DNA of 64,000 bases from Triops longicaudatus (Eukaryota; Arthropoda; Branchiopoda; Notostraca; Triopsidae): positions 744,001 to 808,000 of the forward strand of contig JAGQDJ010000024.1 of the NCBI GenBank assembly GCA_022885665.1, given 5' to 3'. The notes beneath the pieces are model-generated. The model was not told the origin of the DNA. It worked only from the letters and a program-made list of their open reading frames with translations, and did not search any database. This document shows, piece after piece, positions 12,119 through 26,115 of the stretch (positions are counted from its first letter, which is position 1; each line of letters begins with the position of its first letter). The position numbers and the translations under genes were made by a program.

Positions 12119-15100
12119 ATTGTGATAGTATTATAGTAGTTGTTGCATAGTTTAATACACTTCTTGTCTCCTGATTTGCTGTAGTCAAAGAAGGTAAGAA
12201 ACAGTAACGCGGTTTGGTAATTCGAAGGTTATAAGTTCGGAAACTATTAGGAGGTGAAAAAAGTGCGTCCCACCACAACGCAGAGTAATGATTTTACCTA
12301 AGAATTAGCTCAGTAAAGGAGTCTAGGAATGTTCGTCGTTGTGCAAGGACGCCAAGAGGACACTAATTGACGCAAATGGCACAGAAGAAGGCGCGAAGTG
12401 GACCAATAGACAATGTTCACCTTATTTAAAAAAGAGATCTATGGGTTGCAGGGAGACTTTTTGGCTCTTATTGTACACGCACACCTTTGAGATTCGTGAT
12501 CTAGTTATTTCGGTATGTAGGCTTTTGTCATCTATTCCCGTATTACGGTTTTCTCCAGAGTACGAACTTTTACTTTAATAGATATGAAAAACAGCTCTGC
12601 TACAAAAGAACGTGGAATGGATTAACAGTTCTTAGAAAACTTTTAATTTAAAATGGAAAGATTCACATAGATTACTAAAAATTTCCAAAGAAGTTGAAAG
12701 AAGTGCTCTGTTAATTTCCTCGTTGCCCTACTATTCACACGAAAGGAATAAAGTAATCTAGACCAACTCCCTGTTTCATTGCAGTAATGCATCCACTCTT
12801 TCAACGAATGGAATGTATCCACAAACATAGCCCTATTTTTCTTCGAAAACCTATCGTAAGTTTATATATCTCGCAAGCGAAACCTGATTTTATTTTTATT
12901 TTCAATATTTTTAGAATCAGTCGGGGTCCACTGGGCTTGCATTCTAATGGACAGTTCTCCAATTCTCCATAAAGTTCCCTTTTCATTTTGTCTTCTTTTG
13001 TACGTCGGCATGCCAACCTTATTGTATATTACAAGCATATTTTATTTGGCCAATCGCACTGTACATGCAGCGATAAGAACTAGCGATAAAGTCCCAGTGA
13101 TCGTGACGACAAACCAAGCCTGTTTACCAAGCGTCATGCTGCAAATCCCCTCTTTTATGTAATGCAGAAACTCACGTGAAGAATAGCACACCGACCATAA
13201 GTTCTGGTGGCCCATCAATGGAAAGGCTGTCAAGTTATTTCGCATGCACTTGTTCTGCAACCATAACCTGCTAGGGCGGAGACGGCGATCAAAGTATTCC
13301 CGTAGAATGCTGGGGCTAGCTAACTCAGCTCACGACATCCCAGACCTTCATCCATCACGCAACTGCACTTCTCACCTCTGCACTCTCATATTCTCTTCTC
13401 TGTTAGAATACAACTAGCCTAAAACCCCCCTTTAATATGCCGAAACCGTAGTAAAAAGAAAATGGGAAAGATTGTCTATTCAATAGCTTTTGCATCGTTG
13501 GAATACAACCCCTATTATGTAGATGCATAGTCAGAATGAAAAATTCAAACCATACCAGCCATTCCAAAGGTGAGAGGACAGGTAGATTCCGGAACGAAAA
13601 ATAATAAAAGCATTGCACCAGAATTTGAAGGGGACTATATGGCCAAGCTTGTCCAAATCAAATGCTTAAAGGACTAAAAACAGTCAAGCACCCACATACT
13701 TGGTACATTCTACCATCTCCCCCCACTGCTTTTTAAAGCCCCCAAAATTCCAAGCTTGCTACGGAAATGCCTCTCGACACATCCTATAAACGCCCGGCCA
13801 AAGGCCAAATGATGAATATCTCCGGGTCGTGAACGGTCTGACCAATTTAGAAAATCACCTTTCCCAAATCGAGAATTTTTCTCTTTATTAAGCAAACATA
13901 ACCTGTCACTTAGCAGACCACCAGTGAATTTTTCCATGCATTTTTTCATATTGTTTTCAACGTACACGTTTTAATCCCCCAGAATTCCTTTCAAGCAAGG
14001 CTGTCACGACATGCCAACGCAATACACTGACAGTGAGTGTTCAATAAGACGGAAGAAATGCCACGCTGGGGCGGTGCTATCAAGCTCCTTGTGATTGCCA
14101 CGCAGGTCGATAACCGTTTTACAATCATATTGGCCCAAAACTGCAATGATCTATGTACATGGGTTTAGATATCAATGTCAGTTGCCTATTATTATTCTCG
14201 AAGATGAGAGAACCCTAACTATTAAATGCCATTTATATTCTTCTTAACCCGGATCTAAGCATCCAGCAGCTATCGTGATATAAACGCCAAAGAGGATTTA
14301 TTTCATCAGCTGAAAACGAACAATAAAAACTAAATTAATATCCAGATAATCCACATCACGAAAATTTCGCGTCATCGCATACCGATGACTCCACCATACT
14401 AATTTACGCGGTGAGACTCACAGGTTGGGTTTCGAACGCATGTTTCGACAGACTTTCAAAATAGGCTGAGTCGGAAAGTTGGCGTTTTTTCCCAAAGAGG
14501 GGGCAAAGATTCCAAGCCGTGGAACATGACAACCCCTGACCGTGTTGGCTCTGCTTCGTCCCGTTAATCCCGCAGTGTTCATGATGCTTACAGGTGACGT
14601 TTACGACCAACACCAAAAAATCTCCTAATATAACCCTATAGTAAACCTTTTGCCTCCTTTGGTCCCAAATGAAACCTTGGATGTAACTTCAGCCAAAAAA
14701 TTCTCATACGCTTCCTTCATTGGGAACATGAGGCTAGGGTGAGCCAGCGTTCTTGTGCTTTTTTGGGCTTGGGCGGAACATTGATAGTATATTGAGTAGT
14801 TGGCTTGTCCTGGAGTGTCAAATTGTATATTTAAATTGGACTAAACTCTCCTATTATACACTTGTTAGGACACATTTTCTTTCAGCTTCTTGGTGGGATG
14901 AAAGTTTGGGATTTCACACGCCTTTCTCCCGAACAGCCCGGAAGACAATCAGATTACTACGCAAATAAAGGTGAGGTCTAAAGGTTAAATTGGTGTGTTG
15001 TATTAGAACAACGAGATACACAATCGTCCTGGGAAGAGGAAAGTTCCTATTGAATCACTGTCGGTTAACCCGCCATCACGAAGTCACGCACCCCATTTAA

Positions 15101-18100
15101 CCCGGGTCATCAGTTCAGTCATAATAAGACAGCAAAAGGGGCCTCAAACCTTGCATATCAAATTCTATCAGCTCATTGTGTCTTCGGTGATAATACGAGC
15201 AGATAGCAACACATGGCACTGACCTCTTAGCCTTCTGATCACCCCCGTGATAGGCACAGAGGAGTTGTTCGCGCTATATAAAGCTCGGATGAAGAAGGTC
15301 CCTACGGACTATAAAACTTGATGAGCCTGTCACATCTGATACATTGTCTTTAATCAACAAATTTTCCCAACTCGATCCTCGCGTAACCGTGTGTATGTTC
15401 CAGCGCCTCTAATCACGCTCTCTCTTTCCTCTCTCAGGTTTGCACGAATATACAAATTTCCTAATTCCACATCTCCCTGAACATTGCATAAGAAGCTGTA
15501 ACCACACAGGTTATTTAAGCAGGGCGGCCCACCTGTGGTTTGGTACGCTATTGTAAAATGGAAGGTGGCTAAGCTGTGGGACTGCAAAGCTTTGGGGATA
15601 TATTGATGCTGAGAAAGAAGCAACAGAGAGAAAGACCAAGAAGAGAGAGAAAAAACCTGTTTAGCTTTTTTGAATTTCAAACAACATTCCCCCCTCCGAC
15701 ATTCGCTATTTAGGAAAAACAGCCTTTGTAGCACCACCACCAGCAGCACTACCAGCAGTAACAGTAACAGCAACCTGCTCAGGTAAGAAGGCAAGTAACC
15801 AACATTTTTGGCTTTGATTGCCCTTGTCCTGTTTCCACCTGAAACATGGGTGTTTATCCGCAAAGGATCCATCAGCCACGTTTGGGAAAATCGTGTCTGA
15901 GATCCTTTCCCTTTAACCTGTGGAATGGACTCGCCAAGCAAATGACTCAATAACTATTCACTTTTGTACACTTTTGTGCCTTAGTTCTATGACACAGGGA
16001 GAAGTTTAACCAACGATCTCTCTCGGTCTTATTGACAATAAGCATAATAGCAAGAGACAGAGAAAAGCTGCGTCTTAAGAAAAACCGTGTTAAACCCGAA
16101 CGGCGTAGAGAACATGTAAATCACCGAAGAAAAGGGGCGAGATTCCTAGCACGGTATAACAACCTGTCTCTTTTCTTCACCTCTTTCAATCCGTGGGAAA
16201 AGAGCATCTCTAACTTGGTGAAACAGTTGCACATCTTCACCTTCTTCAGTGCATAACTAAGGAGGAGTTCTTAGCTATGTATACGGCAGCCTCAGCCAAT
16301 TAACGCTGCTTGTATAGCTTTTACTAATGCTGCATGCACTAGGGGCTGATAGTAAATTCTGATTACTTCTTTTTCCAGCCATTCTCTCATATACAACCCG
16401 AACTTTCTTTCTGCAAAAGAGTGGCAGACATAATAGCAGAACCAACATCCCATGTTATTGTTTGCTCTTGCTCTACTGTTTGATCGTTACACGCACGATA
16501 ATAAAAAGAGGGAGGTAAATAAAAAAGAAAACGATGCTGCCACTTTTCTTGGTCACGAACTCAACCAGCGGGCCCAAACTCAATCTGCTGTTCCGTAATC
16601 GTAAAGCACCGTGCACAGCAGCGTCCAACAAGCACCAGATCTGTAACTTGAGAGCGGATTACCAAGAGCAGAAACGATTGCAGCAGGGATTCTGTGCGTG
16701 AATGTTACGTGTGTGCAACTCTTGGCGCTCCAGAAAAAAAAAAAGAACTGCTGGGGAAGTTGTTATGCCCTAATAAAGTTCTTCATAATGAAGATTCTGG
16801 AAGAGCGATAGGGATCAAGCCCGCCAGCAGCCGCCAACCATATGAAAATATATGACAGCTCTGCACCAGGTAAGGTGCACACACGCATTTGGTTGCGTTC
16901 TCCAACGGACTTACGCCATACATCACACACAAATTTAAGTACGTCTCCAATAAGAATAGTTGTAGTATTTCTCAAGGAAACCTAACGCTGGTTCTTTAAT
17001 TGAACAGGTTGCACCTGACCCAGGAGCATCATTATCGCGCGGAGTCCGAACAAGGTGCGAAGCTACCTGCAACCTTTACCACTATTGCATATTTGGCTGC
17101 TGGGTTCCCCCCAGTCATGTACCACATGTGTGCCCTTGGTCATCCTCCACGATCCCTCAAGACGTTCGAGACCCCTAAGCGTTGGAGCGCCCCACCTGCA
17201 ACGCTTAAGAAGACAAGGGACGAAACAGGGCTCATTTATCCAAGAGCCCACATCATTTAACATCTTAACATAACAGTCCTCAACTTGCTTTATTAAATCC
17301 ACCTCTACCACCATTGCCTGGTAGATCTGCTTAGTGGCTGTCATCAACATTCTAAGCGAGAACTCCTTGCGGTAGTCGAATCACAAAGGCGCTCCGAAAA
17401 CGGACCCCAAACTTGGATCACTTGCCCTTTGTATACCAAATCTTTCATGCACCGCCACGAAAGCTCGAACACATAAAACATTCGGCCCGTAAGTGTATAA
17501 TAGTCGTCAGTAAAAGGAGCTAAGCAATAGGTTCCGTTCTGAATACATGGCACTCGCGCAACAATGAAAAGCTTGCGCCGACGGAACAGTCCGGCGCTTT
17601 TCATGTTTACGTAACTCTCCTGTATTTAACGTAAACTCCTTCTGTGACTTATTTTTTTCCCGCTTCGTAGTACTATGCATAACCTGTTGCAGATGAACGC
17701 TTGTGCGACACGTGATAGTCTAACGTAAATGTTTCGTGCAGAAACGCTGGAACTGAGACCTTCTCAAGAATGCAACACGTGTGATTAGAAGAACCACCTG
17801 TTACCTTGACGCTAGCGGACAAGAAAGGAGAGTGAATATCCACAAGTGAATCTTTTCTATGGGGTATATGCACGTTGAGCTATAATGCCACCCTCATTAA
17901 AACAATCGGCCTGGGCCCGGTCTTGTCTAAACTTGCTTTTTGACTTATTGACTTTCTCGGCAGGCAGTCTTTTTCATATTAATGGTGGCTCTCCCGGCTA
18001 CGCTCGCTTTCAGGTCTTTTCGAATGCTTGGCAACAAAAGAGCTTTTATAAGCACTGCCTGATGGATCCCAGGTTAAACCTGGGTGGACAAGGGTAAATG

Positions 18101-21100
18101 GGAATGATCGGCACGATCAACCTGTGCGATGCTGGAGCGACCACCATCACGGCGCTTATTTTCCCAACCTCCGTTCACTGAAAGAAAACAACAGCAGCAA
18201 TAGGCCTGTTTCTGAAACGCCCCCCGAATTTCAGTTTTTCCTAGGCTTTTATCACGCCTTGCATTCAAAATTCGCTGTGTATTACAATCAAACTATGGCC
18301 ATGTTGGGGCATGAGTCAGCTTCTTCGGGAACTGTTTTCTTGCCTTCACGCCAATTTGGCTGACAACGGTGACCTGCAATGGTAATTCTCAACGCATCGA
18401 GAATAAGGACTTTCTAACGAACTACAACTTTTCCGCTAGTCCAACTCATGTACACACCAACAGGTCGAGCGAGCCCTGACACTGCGCCTATCGTAACTGA
18501 TCTTCGTCTCGAAATCCCAGTTTAAAATAAGCAAACATGTAGTTTATCTTCGCAAATGTCCCGATTTCCTGCCATACTTGGCTTTACAAGAGTTTTCTAC
18601 ATTTTCTCGCTTTGCCAGAGCTACACATAACCGTTATTTGTTTCGAAACGGTTAAAAATCGGAAAATAAATAAATAGTGCGTTCCAAGATGCAGCACATG
18701 CTTCATTCTAGCACTCCCAACAGCCAGCATTCCGGGCGACACAGACGAGGCACCTGCTTCCTCTGCAAATCCAGAGCTCATTCAAATAAGTAAACAATGC
18801 ACACACGTAAAAAAAAATACTCTAAAACGTGAACTAAAAACAGGTGGAAACGTTCAAGCGGTTTTTCTCAATCGTTTTTCGTTGTTAACCTAAATTTCTG
18901 AACATATTTTTTTTTTACGGCCCAATGGCTCTCCAATAAAATCATTCAAACACGGATTTTAATAGTCGTCCCACTTAAACCGGACACGTTGCGAACAAAG
19001 GCGCCAGCAAAAAGTGTTAAAACCTTAATGACGAGTTGCATTACGGATGGCTTGCGTAACTGTGGTTGAGAAGGATGCGGCGTGATGTATTCAAATAAGC
19101 CCCAGAAAAACAACGTTCAGAAGTCAAAATGTTCGGTCGCGAGACGTGTAAAAGCCTTAAAGCCAAGGGAGAAGTCAGGGCCGAAAAAAGTTTCGGCTCA
19201 CTCCGTTTCATTTTTACCTTGCTCCCTTTGCCAGATGACGTACACACTTACTTGCACGGGTCTTTCGCTGCTCATTAGTTCTGTCCTTATGCCCTTGTCT
19301 CCCTTGGCTGGAACTGAAGCTTAAGCGAGATAATTCCCTTAGACCAAATCCGTCATCATTGTCAAAATCCTGCACCTACTTTTTCTCCTTTCCCCGGTCC
19401 GTTTTCCCTTGGCACTTCGAGGCGCTGGTTCATGTCCCCCTTGTGCCAGGGTTTAACTTTAATGACGTCCTGATCATGACCATCTTTGCCTTCACATGAA
19501 AACAAGGCATCGATAATAATGCCTGCCTAAGAAGGAAGTACCATGTGGGTCTCGCTGTGTCCCTAGCGTCCAGAGGATTCGATGTCATTCCAAAAGTGAC
19601 TTAGCGCAGAGGTAATAGACACAAAAACAACTTTCAAGACGACCTGCAATGGTCGCCGCAGACTTCTTTTTACACGTAGGATATCACCCTTACTCTGACA
19701 CACGGCATAGAGAGAAGAGACGATAGAAGCCGGCATGAGATAGACGTGTTTTCCTCAGCCTAAGAAGAAAAAAATGCCAGCAGCTAGGATCAAACTCTCT
19801 AATGTTTTTACGATGACTTGCTTGCCAACTGTTTCCACTGTCTCTCTTTGTCTTGCTTTAGCTAGTATTAACTTTATCCCCACCTAGAGGCCACAATCTA
19901 ATTATGCAAAGTTGGCATCTCTGACCCAAAGAGTGCATTTATTTTTAGGATTACCTCAACCTATCCTACAGATTTTTTTCTGATTTTTTTTTTGAAGTGT
20001 CGACAACTTATAAAATGTCACAGGGTGACAGAAATAGTGACAATAGATTTACCTCTGTTGACAGGCAATGAATTGCGCCCCGGTCTGGAAACGACATAAC
20101 TTAGGCCTGCCCATCAGTTTCTAGTTTTGGTTAATGGGGGCTGTCGTAGGCCTAAGCTGAATGGTACAAATAGAGGAAAAAATCGACCAAAATTGTAGAA
20201 AGGTCTTGAAATCTTAAACAGACGACAGTAAAAGAGCTCAAAGCCTAACCCCATGTAAAATGCGAGAGGTGAAGAGAAAAAAAAATCGTAACTGCGGCAC
20301 CTGGTCAGCGAGTTGGTCCTATTGTAGCTGTTTTACCTGGACTCCAGCAAGTCTTGGTAGTTCTACAACGTTCTACATTGAATTCTCCTTAGGTCCCATC
20401 ACATCATCTCTGGTGAAGCTGGTGGTGTGGCCTTTTTACCACGAAAGTTTTGCAGGTGCTTGGGTTTTCCTCAGAGCTGCCGGACCGGGCCACTAAAAGA
20501 GACCATCACCTTAGGCACCATCGGACAGCAGGTGCACGTCATTTTACACACCTTACAGTATCTATCCTCCAAGCTACTCGTTTTCCATTTCTCGCACAAC
20601 AAGTTCATGTTTCTTTTCATTATTTCAAATCGTAACAAGTTTTGACCTGAAAAGAAAAAGATGAAAAATATTCCGCTCCTGACACGAGAAAGAAATCTCA
20701 TCAGAAGTGAATAAACTTGATATACACTTCTTTGAGGGTTCAAATATGCGTTTCTTTTGAACGACCAATCCTTGGAACTATTTTGTTAGTCAAGCGCTTG
20801 TACAATGAAAACAAAATCCCCTTGGCGTGAATACCGCGACTTGTTAGAGTTCTGATAAACGTACAACTTATCGAGAGTGGGGGCAAAAAACTGCGATGCG
20901 TCGCCTTTCATAATGAAAAATACAACAAGAAGTTTGAATATCAAGAGGCTAGAAGACAGATTCGCTTAAAAGCCATTTAAGTCTCCCTTATTACCGCTGC
21001 CAAACAGACACAACTATCTTGCTCTTCCAGTGTTATCTTGTTCTGAAACTTGCACGTCTAACAAACCTTCCTCATTACAACGCTCGTACTCAAGTTATGT

Positions 21101-24029
21101 AGCTAGTCCTCCATTGTAGCGGAATAGAAAAAAAAAAACAGATGGAAAAGGACGATAACAAACATAACATGAAGGCGAAAGTCTTGGAGGTTTTCTTCGC
21201 TTGAAAAAAAGGAGAAAAGAAGTTCTTGAAACTTAAAGGAAACTTGTGTAGGTTCATATAAAATCGTTACAGGTAGAACAGTCTTTTTCCCCATTTTTTT
21301 TCTTCTGAGTAAAGGTAAATACCACTTAATGAAACTTTTTTAGGTGGTCAATGAAGGGAAAAGGATGTTGATGCCAGACATGGGTGCAGCTTGTAGCAAC
21401 CCACCTACTACTATGGTCAATAACCAAATTACAAAACAAAGTACCACTTGTTTTAAAACGAGACGCCATTTTTTATACATATTAAAGAGGAAACGAGTTT
21501 CCGGAGATGCTCTGTGGGCCAATAGCTGTAAGCCTTGAGATAAAACTATAACTCGATTAGTGTATGCCATATATGCTCCCTCAATTTGGCCAGGCGTTTC
21601 AACATAATTAATCACACATCTTTAAATTGAATTGGCGTGAAGTGGTGCGGAACTTGTAATTCAACGACGTCAGGAATTCATCATCAGACGTAAGAAGGCT
21701 ATTTGTAGTCTGAACCCAACCCTTCAACTCTTAGGACAAGTTAACCAAAAAAAGCAATGCCACCGTACATGGAAACTGCCAACACACTTTGGGAGATGAG
21801 CATTATGTAGTCAAGTAATGAAAAACTTGACGCAAACACGGTACTTGATGCCAACATTTGGCCTCAAATAGTGAAAGGACGGTGAGAGAGATTGAAAAAA
21901 AAAGAAGCTGAAGACTAATAAGCATCGAAACAACTAAGGTTGATTTTGGCCAACCTGCGTCTAATGCGTACAGTGAGTGCTTTACGATACCATATAAAGC
22001 CACACAAGGATGACTGTCGGATTGATGCGCTTATTGACCATCAAAGGTGGTCGCTAAGGGCCATCGGGCACCAGTTCCGTAGCATCATTAAAACTATATT
22101 TTCTACCAGAGAAGAAGTTCTTATCAGAGTTAATAACAGTGGCGTGAACTTGCAGAAAATAGCGTACCTAAGAAAGAGAAGACAATGCAGGTGCAACAGC
22201 CTCACCAAAAATTTATTTCAGAGGACGGCGTCCAGTGTGCGAGCTACGTTGCCATCACCACACCTTCGTCTTTGCCATATAAAGATCCCCAGATTGGGTC
22301 CTCCTTGCCTTTTAGCACACACTGGCTCTTCCGGGGGCCAGACACCTCTTTCCACAAAGAGATGTGTAATAACTCTCGTTTAAATCAGCCTTAAGATAAG
22401 AGGTGAAAACATATGAAGCTGGTTGAAAAAGCCAAGAAAAATTAGCCATCAAGTGTTACTCGACCCTGACGCTAGCTGGTGCAAACTCACATGCGCATGT
22501 GATTTACACCGAAAAAACAACCAAGGACTAATTGAAAACAATGATGGACGTGCGCCAAAGGACTCTCGGGCCCTGAACAGGTCCTAATCAATAGCATGAC
22601 CAAGCTCATCATTGTCGATCACTTGTCTCCATTTTGGTCGCAGTAGAAAGCTTTCGAAAATCTGAATATAAACTGGCATACAAACAACCCAAGTTCTTGC
22701 TTTCGGTACAAATTTAAACCGAGGAGAGAAATTTGACCCAAGCGATGAGTCAACAATTGCCTGGTCATTGTGCTGCTGCAGTTTGCTGCACATCTTGGTG
22801 AGCAAAGAATAGACACATACAGGCGGCCATATCTTCGGGGCAGGTGCGGATGTCGGTCAGATCTTGATTGCGATTGATTACCGCGAAGGTAATGATAGAT
22901 GGATTTGCTACTCACCAAGTGAGGCATTTATACCCCGTTTGGGCTGTAATATTGCTTTATAAAAGGTGCAAGTGGGCGGGGGGTTGAGAGGGACCAAGGT
23001 GAGAGAAGCGTTTTGTAGATCGGAGCAGTTGTGAATTGAAACCAGATTTTATCCCCCTCTCTTTTTTTTTTTTACTGGCGGGGTCTTCATTTTCGGTTGA
23101 GCATGTTAAAAACTTGACTAAGTTGAAAATCAATTCTACCATGTCACGTGAGTCAGCCTTTCTGGCTCAGCAAGGGGTCACCCAGGGGTGTTAAACACGA
23201 ATCAATGTTCCGTAGTTATACACTCTCTAGGACGTTACAACGAAATCTGTAGAGCACAACAGACCAACCTTTATTTTCCGGACTTAAGAAGGGTAATAAA
23301 GACCCAAGAAAAGGCCGCTTACTGTCACCGATACCTCATACCTAAACTTTCACTGATAAGGTCTTTTCTTTTATTTCTTCTTTTTTTTTCTCCTGCAAGC
23401 CTCCCGACCTTTATGTCTCTTTACTCGTTAGTGAGGATCCTTGTTGGACTACTTTGAAGTTTTCATAAATTTTAGAAATGGGGTAGCGACGCAAAAGTTT
23501 CTGTTGGTAACATTCTTCAGGAGTTACGAAAGACAATTATAAAAAAACGCGCTTGGGAAGCGGGAGGGGGTCAAAATCCTGCAAGTTGTGATTGTGACAA
23601 GCAAAATTACATGCCCTTCTTTTGATTTGCCCTTTGACCCTCTCCTTTTAAATCAGTAATCTGAATTGGATGGACCGAGGAACGAGCACCTGCCAACACT
23701 AGTCTGCGCCTTGCACAGCGAATTTTCCATACTGGTCCCTTGTAGCTCTCTAAGCTGATTAATCAACAAAGGCTGGTCTCCGCTTGTATTTTCTTAATCA
23801 AAAGCGATACAAAGAGGGTTTCTTCCGCTTTTTCGGGCTAAAGGACGATTTCATCCTTGCACTACGGCTATTTTCAAAGCTTGCATCAGTTTCTGCATAA
23901 TTGAAATGGACAAATAAAATTCTAGACGAAGGCAAATGTAATATTGCTGCATGACTATTTTTTAAATTATAAATGTACAGGAAAAAAGGAAGATATAATA
24001 ATTTTCAAGAAAATTGGTGCGGAATTTGG
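12119..24029. other. Long non-coding stretch, no gene supported
   Basis: Nearly 12 kb with no conserved protein or exon chain. The longest frame (minus, 15354-15950) starts at TTG and contains poly-Leu/Val from a CAG/CAC-rich tract, so I do not annotate it. A strong isolated TATA element (TATATAAAG, 15275-15283, in GC-rich flanks) has no gene attached. The stretch may be intergenic, a large intron or a regulatory domain. Confidence 0.5.
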
Positions 24030-24670
24030 TGCAATAAAATCGCGATGTAACGTGCACCGGTTATAGCGAACAATAGGCCATACTGTACAAGGTTCACAAG
24101 CCCCGGCAAAACGCGTGCGTAATTGTACAGGGAAGCGTCGGCTATAGATTCGCCTATAACGTACACAAACTGGAGTCTCTGTGCCAATTTACAAAAGCAC
24201 TCTCCTTCGTTTATAGTGAACATAAGCGCTGCTAAGCGATAATGCGTTAAAAACAGTGTTGAAGAGAAACTTTGTATTCCACAAGATCACGCTACTCGAG
24301 CTAGCGTTCTACGTTTTTAGTAGATTTTATCAAGCAAGTACCTTTGGTGCTATCCCGCTCAAATTACTCTCGCTACCATTTGTTTTATAAACGAAACAAT
24401 AAATAACTGTATTGATTCGGGTATGCTTTATTTTCTTATACAAAATAGTACAAAATGCTGCTCTTGCGGAGCGGCTTCAATTAACTCTTGACACGAAACG
24501 TGAAATAATTGAAATGACAGAAAATGACAGTAAAACTATTTTCTAAGGCATTTCGGGCCAATTATCGGCTACAGCGGTCAAATTTTCCCCCTGTGTGTAC
24601 GTTATAGCGAGAGCTTTTTGGAATCCTACGTTGGCACCATTTTCGTCTCTTCGAACCTCTATAACAAGAC
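24030..24670. mobile_element. Possible decayed pogo/Tigger-like element
   Basis: Several related motifs built on (G/C)TTATAGCGA or its complement recur: about 24058 (GGTTATAGCGAAC), 24147 (TCGCCTATAACGTACAC), 24207 (TTTATAGTGAAC), 24600 (GTTATAGCGAGAG) and 24662 (CTCTATAAC). The block TCGCcTATAACGTACACa near 24147-24163 recurs inverted near 24597-24612. TATAACGAA-type subterminal repeats are typical of arthropod pogo/Tigger elements. No transposase frame and no clean outer ends are visible, so this is tentative. Confidence 0.35.
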
Positions 24671-25259
24671 GATAGAGAAAAGGGCCGCTAGGTTTTGTAC
24701 ACTACAAGTTCTCTCCGGGTCTTTATCTAACAATCAGTTGTAGAATGCACAACGGTCTGCAGCCAGGACTAGAAACTGACATGCTTGTACTGCCCAAATA
24801 GATTTAAAGGAATATCAATTTTCACTGAGACTGTGAAGCTGGGCTAAATGAGTTAACTGCTTACTTGTTCTAGTCTGCGATAATCCGAGCAATAATGAAT
24901 ACGAGAGCTTACATATAATAGAAACTGCAGGGAAAAGGAAAGCGTAAGCTGTGAAAACAAAACATATCTGATTCACTGTTATGTGATTAGGTCTAATCCC
25001 GCTCCTTCTCCGGCTTATGGCTAGCCCCTGGACCTTCCAACACCCCCTGTCGTCAAAGCACTAAAGATAGCTCATGGCATAACCCATTCGCGTTTTCATC
25101 ATTCAAATTTTCGCAATTCGTGAGGCCCGATCTGGTTTTCTGTACTTGCGCAATACATACCACACTGCATTGTTCTCAGTAGATTAGATAAACTCAGGTG
25201 AGAAAGGGATTTAACCGAATTCCTGGAAACGAATGTGAACGGATTGGACAATTGGCATC

Positions 25260-25947
25260 ATGTTAAGTAACGAAAATTTGCGTGATAGAGCTGCCAAATT
25301 GGACGGTTTCAAAAATAAAATCCAGTGCTATCCGGATTTTCCTAAACCTGGTATATTGTTCAGGTACTTGATTAATCGCCAACAGTCACGCGAAAACATT
25401 CACAGCTAATACTTCTGTTTTTAAGGGATATCTTTCCTGCCTTACGAGATGCTGCTACGTTGAGAGACGTCGTTGATCTTCTTGTGGCCGCTATTAAAGA
25501 AAAGGGTTGGGACAAAGTTGACGTCGTGGTTGGTTTAGACGCCAGAGGATTCATACTGGGACCTCTCGTTGCCCTTGAGTTGAACGTTGGTTTTGTTCCC
25601 GTTAGGAAGAAAGGGAAACTGCCTGGACACGTGCAAGAAATTGCCTACACCCTCGAGTATCGAACAGTACGATTTACTTGCTTATTTAATAAAGAACATG
25701 AGTAACAATGCATCTTCACACCTTTTGCTAGGACACGGTTGAAGTACAAGTTGATAGTATCAAAAGAGGCCAGAAGGTGTTAGTTATTGATGATCTGCTG
25801 GCGACCGGTGGAACTTTGATGGCAACGTGCAACTTGATAGAAAAATTGGGCGCTGAAATTCTTGGTTGCATCGTAGCTTTAGAATTGAAAGATCTGGAAG
25901 GCTACAAGAATGTACCGTATCCTGTGATATCTTTGCTACAATTCTAA
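25260..25947 (+). CDS. APRT: Adenine phosphoribosyltransferase (APRT)
   Basis: Cytosolic purine-salvage enzyme that makes AMP and pyrophosphate from adenine and PRPP. Three exons: 25260-25363, 25426-25666, 25732-25947, with GT-AG introns of 62 and 65 bp. The product is 186 aa, against about 180 for the human enzyme. The N-terminal YPDFPKPGILFRDI segment is split by intron 1. GLDARGFILGP follows at about residue 70-80, then the RKKGKLPG loop. The PRPP-binding signature VLVIDDLLATGGT (131-143), with its paired Asp, is intact, and the C-terminal PVISLLQF matches the family end. The ATG fits the family start and frames join through both introns. The gene is convergent with NEDD8; the stop codons are about 170 bp apart. 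I see no disabling change. Confidence 0.96.
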
Positions 25948-26048
25948 AACAAAGCTTGATTGTTATATCGACTCCTAATACATTCCAACCCCTAGAAACC
26001 ATCTGAGTTCGAAATACAAAATCCGGCGATGGGAGCAAACAAATGGTT

Positions 26049-26054
26049 TTTATT
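26049..26054 (-). terminator. Poly(A) signal AATAAA for NEDD8
   Basis: Minus-strand AATAAA about 60 nt after the NEDD8 stop. It lies about 100 bp downstream of the convergent APRT stop, so the two 3' UTRs probably abut or overlap. Confidence 0.6.
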
Positions 26055-26115
26055 TTACGTCTTCGTTACGGACAATAATAGCAATGAGAAGAAATCGGGG
26101 AGGTGAAAACAACGT

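Noticed and set aside
15354..15950. 198-codon minus-strand frame, the longest in the first 25 kb
   Set aside because: Starts at TTG, contains a poly-Leu/Val run produced by a CAG/CAC-rich tract, shows no domain and has no splice partners; likely chance.
21940..22383. 147-codon plus-strand frame
   Set aside because: TTG start, composition Arg/Ser/Leu-rich without motif; no homologous family recognised.
22798..22815. GTGAGCAAAG sequence resembling the miR-87 seed region
   Set aside because: The match stops after 10 nt and no precursor hairpin surrounds it.
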